Below, piece by piece: positions 6,092 to 8,802 of a stretch of DNA of 8,802 bases (position 1 is the first letter of the stretch; every line of letters begins with the position of its first letter). Both the position numbers and the translations under genes were made by a program. The notes below the pieces were generated by a model, which was given only the letters and a program-made list of their open reading frames with translations, was not told the DNA's origin and searched no databases. This DNA comes from CAZCQG01 sp964500775 (GTDB lineage: Bacteria; Campylobacterota; Campylobacteria; Campylobacterales; CAZCQG01): contig CAZCQG010000063.1 of assembly GCA_964500775.1 (NCBI GenBank), positions 1 through 8,802 of the forward strand, written 5' to 3'.

Positions 6092-7208
6092 TCTTTTTTC
6101 GTTTGAAATAGCCTCATTTTATTTTTTCCATTTTGCGTTTGTCGGAATCAACCTTATTTATCTCCCGAAAGTGCTTATGGAATCGGGCTTTGATGCATTT
6201 GAAATCGGCATAATATTCTCAATTATCCCTCTGTCCCGTTTTCTTATTCCGCTATTTTTTATTAGACATTTTACGATTACCAAAAATACGATACAGCTCT
6301 CGGCTGTAATTTTTATCTTCGCATCCGTTTCGCTGGTGTTTACTATTCAAAATTTTTACTTGCTTGTTTTAACGCAAATCTTTATGGGGGTGAGCATTAG
6401 TTTACTGCCCCCTTTTGTTGAGACGGTAGCGCTGTGGGGCTTGCAGAAAGAGCGCTATGGAAAGATACGACTCTTTGGTTCTATAGGTTTTATAGTATCG
6501 GCATTAGCTTTTGCAAATCTATTGCAAGATCCACAAATATTGATTATATTTATGGTTTTTTTTAGTATTTTGACATCGTACTTTGTTTTTAGAATCCTAA
6601 AAAGGAGCAAGGAAAACGTCGAGATTTTTTGCACGGATAATAAAAATTTCTCCCTTTTTGATCACAAATATGTATGGCTAAACGTATTTCTTATGCAAAT
6701 CAGCTTCGGACCGTTTTACAATTTTTTTACCATATATGAAATAGAGCAAGGTTTTGGCGTAGATGTCGTGAGTTATCTATGGACCTTCGGGGTGGCATGC
6801 GAAATCTTTATGCTCTATTTTCAAACACCTTTATTAAAGAAATATGATTTACTAAATCTCATCGCCGTTTCGGTTTTGGTAACCGCATTTCGTTGGTTGC
6901 TTTTATATTTGTTTCCCGCAAGCATTCTTATCTCATTTTTCACACAATCACTGCACGCACTTGGATTCGCACTTTATCATACCGCCGTTATTAGCTATCT
7001 GTATCATGTGTACAAAGAGAAGAATCTCGCCCAACAATTTTACGGCGGCATTTCTTACGGACTAGGATTATTTGCAGGTTCGATGCTTTCGGGAATGTTT
7101 TACGGCGAGTACATTTTCTTGTACGCGTCAGCTGTAGCTTTTGTCGCATTTTTGGTCATTATTTATGCAAAACGCGATTTTTATAATAAAAAGTTAACGC
7201 GCATTTAG
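6078..7208 (+). CDS. MFS transporter, HcaT / MFS_1-like type
   Basis: This is a 376-residue inner-membrane carrier with about 11-12 hydrophobic segments. The helix after the first half carries KERYGKIRLFGSIGFIVSA (124-142), matching the conserved R.YG..R..GSIGF pattern of the HcaT (phenylpropionate permease) and nucleoside-permease-like branch of the major facilitator superfamily. The second half has TQSLHALGFALYHTAVISYL (289-308), another mark of that branch. Length is in the usual range. No substrate can be assigned, and names such as 3-phenylpropionate transporter would be over-annotation. The ATG lies inside the last codons of the RDD gene with no independent SD, so translation likely follows by coupling. 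The coding sequence appears more AT-rich and phenylalanine-rich than its neighbours, as expected for a membrane protein. Nothing suggests transfer. Confidence 0.85.
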   Translation: MKRRNLFSFEIASFYFFHFAFVGINLIYLPKVLMESGFDAFEIGIIFSIIPLSRFLIPLFFIRHFTITKNTIQLSAVIFIFASVSLVFTIQNFYLLVLTQIFMGVSISLLPPFVETVALWGLQKERYGKIRLFGSIGFIVSALAFANLLQDPQILIIFMVFFSILTSYFVFRILKRSKENVEIFCTDNKNFSLFDHKYVWLNVFLMQISFGPFYNFFTIYEIEQGFGVDVVSYLWTFGVACEIFMLYFQTPLLKKYDLLNLIAVSVLVTAFRWLLLYLFPASILISFFTQSLHALGFALYHTAVISYLYHVYKEKNLAQQFYGGISYGLGLFAGSMLSGMFYGEYIFLYASAVAFVAFLVIIYAKRDFYNKKLTRI

Positions 7209-7209
7209 G

Positions 7210-7236
7210 TACAATAAGCCAAATTTTTTCGGGGGA
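7210..7236 (+). promoter_or_regulatory. Possible promoter -10 and SD of atpB
   Basis: The 32-base gap before atpB holds TACAAT (7210-7215), preceded by GG, as a plausible -10 box. GGGGGA (7231-7236) lies four bases before the ATG as a ribosome-binding site. No -35 match is seen at the proper distance. Either atpB has its own start here or it is read through from the upstream genes; the sequence alone does not decide. The SD part is secure. Confidence 0.4.
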
Positions 7237-7240
7237 TTTT

Positions 7241-7924
7241 ATGGGAGAAGTATTTACCTTTGCAGGTTTAATCAATCATTCACACGAGTTCATATTCGTA
7301 TTTCACACGCTACTCATCGCCGCTTTGGTTTTGGGTTTGGCAAAAGCTGCTACGTCTAAAATGCAGATAGTGCCCGGTAACGTGCAAAATATATTCGAGA
7401 TATATTTGCAAGGTGTCATTTTTATGGGAAAAGACGTGATAGGTGAAGAAAAAGCGAGAAAATATTTACCGCTGATCGCGACGATAGGTCTATTGGTATT
7501 TTTCGGTAACGTGATCGGTATTTTTCCCGGTTTTGAATCGCCTACGTCAAATATCAACTTTACGCTCGTGCTCGCGCTTATCGTGTTTGTATATTACAAC
7601 TTTGAAGGGATTAGAGCGCAAGGTCTCGGTCACTACATAGCCCACTTCGCTGGTCCGGTAAAATGGCTTGCACCGCTTATGTTCCCGATAGAGATCATCT
7701 CTCATTTTTCAAGAATCGTATCCCTTTCATTCCGACTTTTCGGAAACATCAAAGGGGATGATATGTTCTTGATGGTTATGTTGATGCTAGCTCCTTGGCT
7801 AGCTCCTTTGCCGGCTTTTGCCATCCTAACGTTTATGGCATTTTTGCAAGCGTTTATTTTTATGATTCTCACATACGTGTATCTTGCCGGAGCTGTTTTG
7901 GCAGAAGAGGAATCGGCACACTAA
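7241..7924 (+). CDS. atpB: F0F1 ATP synthase subunit a
   Basis: Subunit a is the membrane stator subunit that forms the two proton half-channels against the c-ring. The 227-residue protein, shorter than the 271 of E. coli, has the diagnostic SLSFRLFGNIKGDDM segment (161-175), with the essential Arg165 corresponding to E. coli Arg210. It also has AFLQAFIFMILTYVYLAGAV (200-219), with Gln203 corresponding to E. coli Gln252. Upstream, ISHFSRIV precedes the Arg helix as usual. Five or six membrane helices are evident. No other ATP synthase subunit gene is nearby, which is the known Campylobacterota arrangement in which atpB lies apart from atpFHAGDC and atpE. The ATG has a G-rich SD four bases upstream. 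A small membrane protein follows after six bases. Confidence 0.97.
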   Translation: MGEVFTFAGLINHSHEFIFVFHTLLIAALVLGLAKAATSKMQIVPGNVQNIFEIYLQGVIFMGKDVIGEEKARKYLPLIATIGLLVFFGNVIGIFPGFESPTSNINFTLVLALIVFVYYNFEGIRAQGLGHYIAHFAGPVKWLAPLMFPIEIISHFSRIVSLSFRLFGNIKGDDMFLMVMLMLAPWLAPLPAFAILTFMAFLQAFIFMILTYVYLAGAVLAEEESAH

Positions 7925-7930
7925 TCTCAA

Positions 7931-8191
7931 GTGGAAAAAACATACTTTTTCAGACTTCTTAATTTCCTCATCGGCGTATCTTGGAGCGTTGCGCTCCTCG
8001 GTGCGATCGTAATGTACCGCTCCTTTTATTTTCATGGATTTTTCATTGCATTATTTGCCGCGCTTTTGGGGGCACTTGTAGGTTTGTTCTTCGTCGCAAT
8101 ATTTGAGTACTTTCTTTATAAAATCTCATTAGATAGAAAAATCCTTAGCGCTCTTGATGAGATCAACAATAAATTAGAAAAGACTTGCTAA
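7931..8191 (+). CDS. Small two-helix membrane protein downstream of atpB
   Basis: This 86-residue protein has two membrane helices (about 9-28 and 35-59) and a charged amphipathic C-terminal helix (SLDRKILSALDEINNKLEK, 66-84) likely in the cytoplasm. I do not recognise a named family. It starts at GTG six bases after the atpB stop with no visible SD, and ends with a 7-base overlap with the ThiE-like gene, so it belongs to the atpB transcript. From memory, Campylobacter jejuni also has a small membrane-protein gene next to atpB. If these are homologous, a role linked to ATP synthase assembly or stability, in the style of AtpI or AtpZ, would be a fair hypothesis. That link is inference. A 6-bp GC-rich hairpin lies in its coding region at 7983-7997. 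Confidence 0.75.
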   Translation: MEKTYFFRLLNFLIGVSWSVALLGAIVMYRSFYFHGFFIALFAALLGALVGLFFVAIFEYFLYKISLDRKILSALDEINNKLEKTC

Positions 8192-8781
8192 AAAAATACT
8201 GCATTACAGACCCACAACACTATTCCTCGCAAGATACCTTTTATCGGTATGTCACTTCTAGCTATTTGTACAATCCGTTTGACTATTTATGTATTAGGGA
8301 TAATGAAAACTCCAAGGAGTACGTTGCTTCACTTTTAGAATCAATACACCCTTTTTGTGTATCCAATGGTATTAAGCCATTGGTCAATAGTTATATCGAT
8401 ATAGCTATTTCGCAAAAGCTATTCGGAGTACACCTGAAATCACATCAAATTCAAGATATACCGCTATGCAAACAAGAGGGTGTTTTTGTCGTATACAGCG
8501 CGCATACGAGAGAAGATATTGTTTGTGCACAAAAGTTAGGAGCAGACGCGGTAACTATCTCCCCTATTTTTTCCGACAAGTATAATTTTAAGGCGTTGGG
8601 AGTAGAGGGGTTAAAAAAGATAATTTATGGGATTAACGATGTAAAAATCTTTGCACTTGGAGGGATTACGACAGAAAAACAAGTAGACGAACTCCGTAAT
8701 TTAGGGCTGTATGGAATAGCCTCGATAAGATTTTTTACAAATTTTGCATTTCCCCCCAAAAACCTCTTGACATCCAAATAA
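8185..8781 (+). CDS. ThiE/TenI-like protein, divergent thiamine phosphate synthase
   Basis: The 198-residue protein shows the TIM-barrel layout of the ThiE/TenI superfamily: strand 1 YCITDP (5-10), CIRDN (36-40), LVNSYIDIA (66-74), FGVHL (80-84), VVYSAHTREDI (102-112), LGADAVTISPIFSDK (118-132), KIFALGGIT (154-162) and IASIRFF (178-184). ThiE joins HMP pyrophosphate and thiazole phosphate to thiamine phosphate. Several catalytic blocks differ here: ThiE has R-E-K where this has Arg38-Asp39-Asn40, and N-D where this has Asn68-Ser69. The G-P-I-F-x-T-x-T-K loop is reduced to SPIFSDK. Activity as true ThiE is therefore doubtful; a TenI-like or other role is possible, and I give no symbol. The TTG start overlaps the previous gene by 7 bases. 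No TPP riboswitch or other thi gene is present. A promoter overlaps its 3' end. Confidence 0.75.
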   Translation: MLKKYCITDPQHYSSQDTFYRYVTSSYLYNPFDYLCIRDNENSKEYVASLLESIHPFCVSNGIKPLVNSYIDIAISQKLFGVHLKSHQIQDIPLCKQEGVFVVYSAHTREDIVCAQKLGADAVTISPIFSDKYNFKALGVEGLKKIIYGINDVKIFALGGITTEKQVDELRNLGLYGIASIRFFTNFAFPPKNLLTSK

Positions 8782-8802
8782 TTTTCTACTATAATTCCAC
8801 TC
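8767..8802 (+). promoter_or_regulatory. Strong sigma70-type promoter facing out of the window
   Basis: TTGACA (8767-8772) and TATAAT (8790-8795) are both perfect consensus and are separated by exactly 17 bases. The -35 lies within the last codons of the ThiE-like gene, before its TAA at 8779-8781. The -10 is followed by TCCACTC, identical to the sequence after the secG -10. Nothing else in the window matches the consensus this well. It should drive a highly expressed gene or stable RNA beyond position 8802. No terminator separates it from the upstream gene. Confidence 0.8.

Noticed and set aside
8120..8190. Possible TPP riboswitch before the ThiE-like gene
   Set aside because: The start codon overlaps the preceding gene by 7 bases, so there is no leader, and no THI-box-like sequence is seen.
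8363..8383. Inverted repeat CCAATGG-7-CCATTGG
   Set aside because: It lies inside the ThiE-like coding sequence, has no T run after it, and is too short and AT-rich for a terminator or riboswitch call.
8752..8757. C6 run near the end of the ThiE-like gene
   Set aside because: It is too short for a contingency tract, and a frameshift there would change only the last few residues.

Overview
The window is a typical stretch of chromosome from a member of the Campylobacterota (formerly Epsilonproteobacteria). Sulfurimonas, Sulfuricurvum or Sulfurovum-like relatives fit best. The evidence is the secG-frr-pyrE gene order also known from Campylobacter, an atpB gene standing apart from any other ATP synthase subunit gene, very tight spacing, frequent GTG and TTG starts, and a promoter style with a strong -10 box and usually a poor -35. 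Base composition is moderately AT-rich. Genus assignment is inference. No rRNA, tRNA, CRISPR array, insertion sequence or phage gene was seen, and there is no gene-free stretch longer than about 85 bases.

Left block (1-3375, + strand). The 3' end of an unidentified gene overlaps a radical SAM protein of the spore photoproduct lyase (SPL) superfamily, which has Tyr where true SPL has its catalytic Cys. After a 43-base gap comes a protein with one C-terminal cyclic-nucleotide-binding domain and no DNA-binding domain. It overlaps by one base (TAATG) a 484-residue protein with a cold-shock-like N-terminus, a long helical middle and a receiver-like C-terminus that stops after its fourth predicted strand. 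The last two look co-translated and probably work together. This block is the least understood part of the window and the best candidate for something undescribed.

Middle (3359-4124). A BioC-like malonyl-ACP methyltransferase gene lies on the - strand. Its 3' end overlaps the 3' end of the 484-residue protein's gene by 17 bases. An 82-base divergent region separates its start from secG.

Right block (4125-8781, + strand). secG (translocon), frr (ribosome recycling) and pyrE (pyrimidine synthesis) are followed by an RDD membrane protein and an MFS transporter in overlapping frames. After a 32-base gap come atpB (ATP synthase subunit a), a small two-helix membrane protein, and a divergent ThiE/TenI-like protein. 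These are housekeeping genes grouped by co-transcription rather than one pathway. The window ends in a near-perfect sigma70 promoter (TTGACA, 17 bases, TATAAT) that starts inside the end of the ThiE-like gene and points to a gene beyond the edge. It shares the ten bases AATTCCACTC with the secG promoter.
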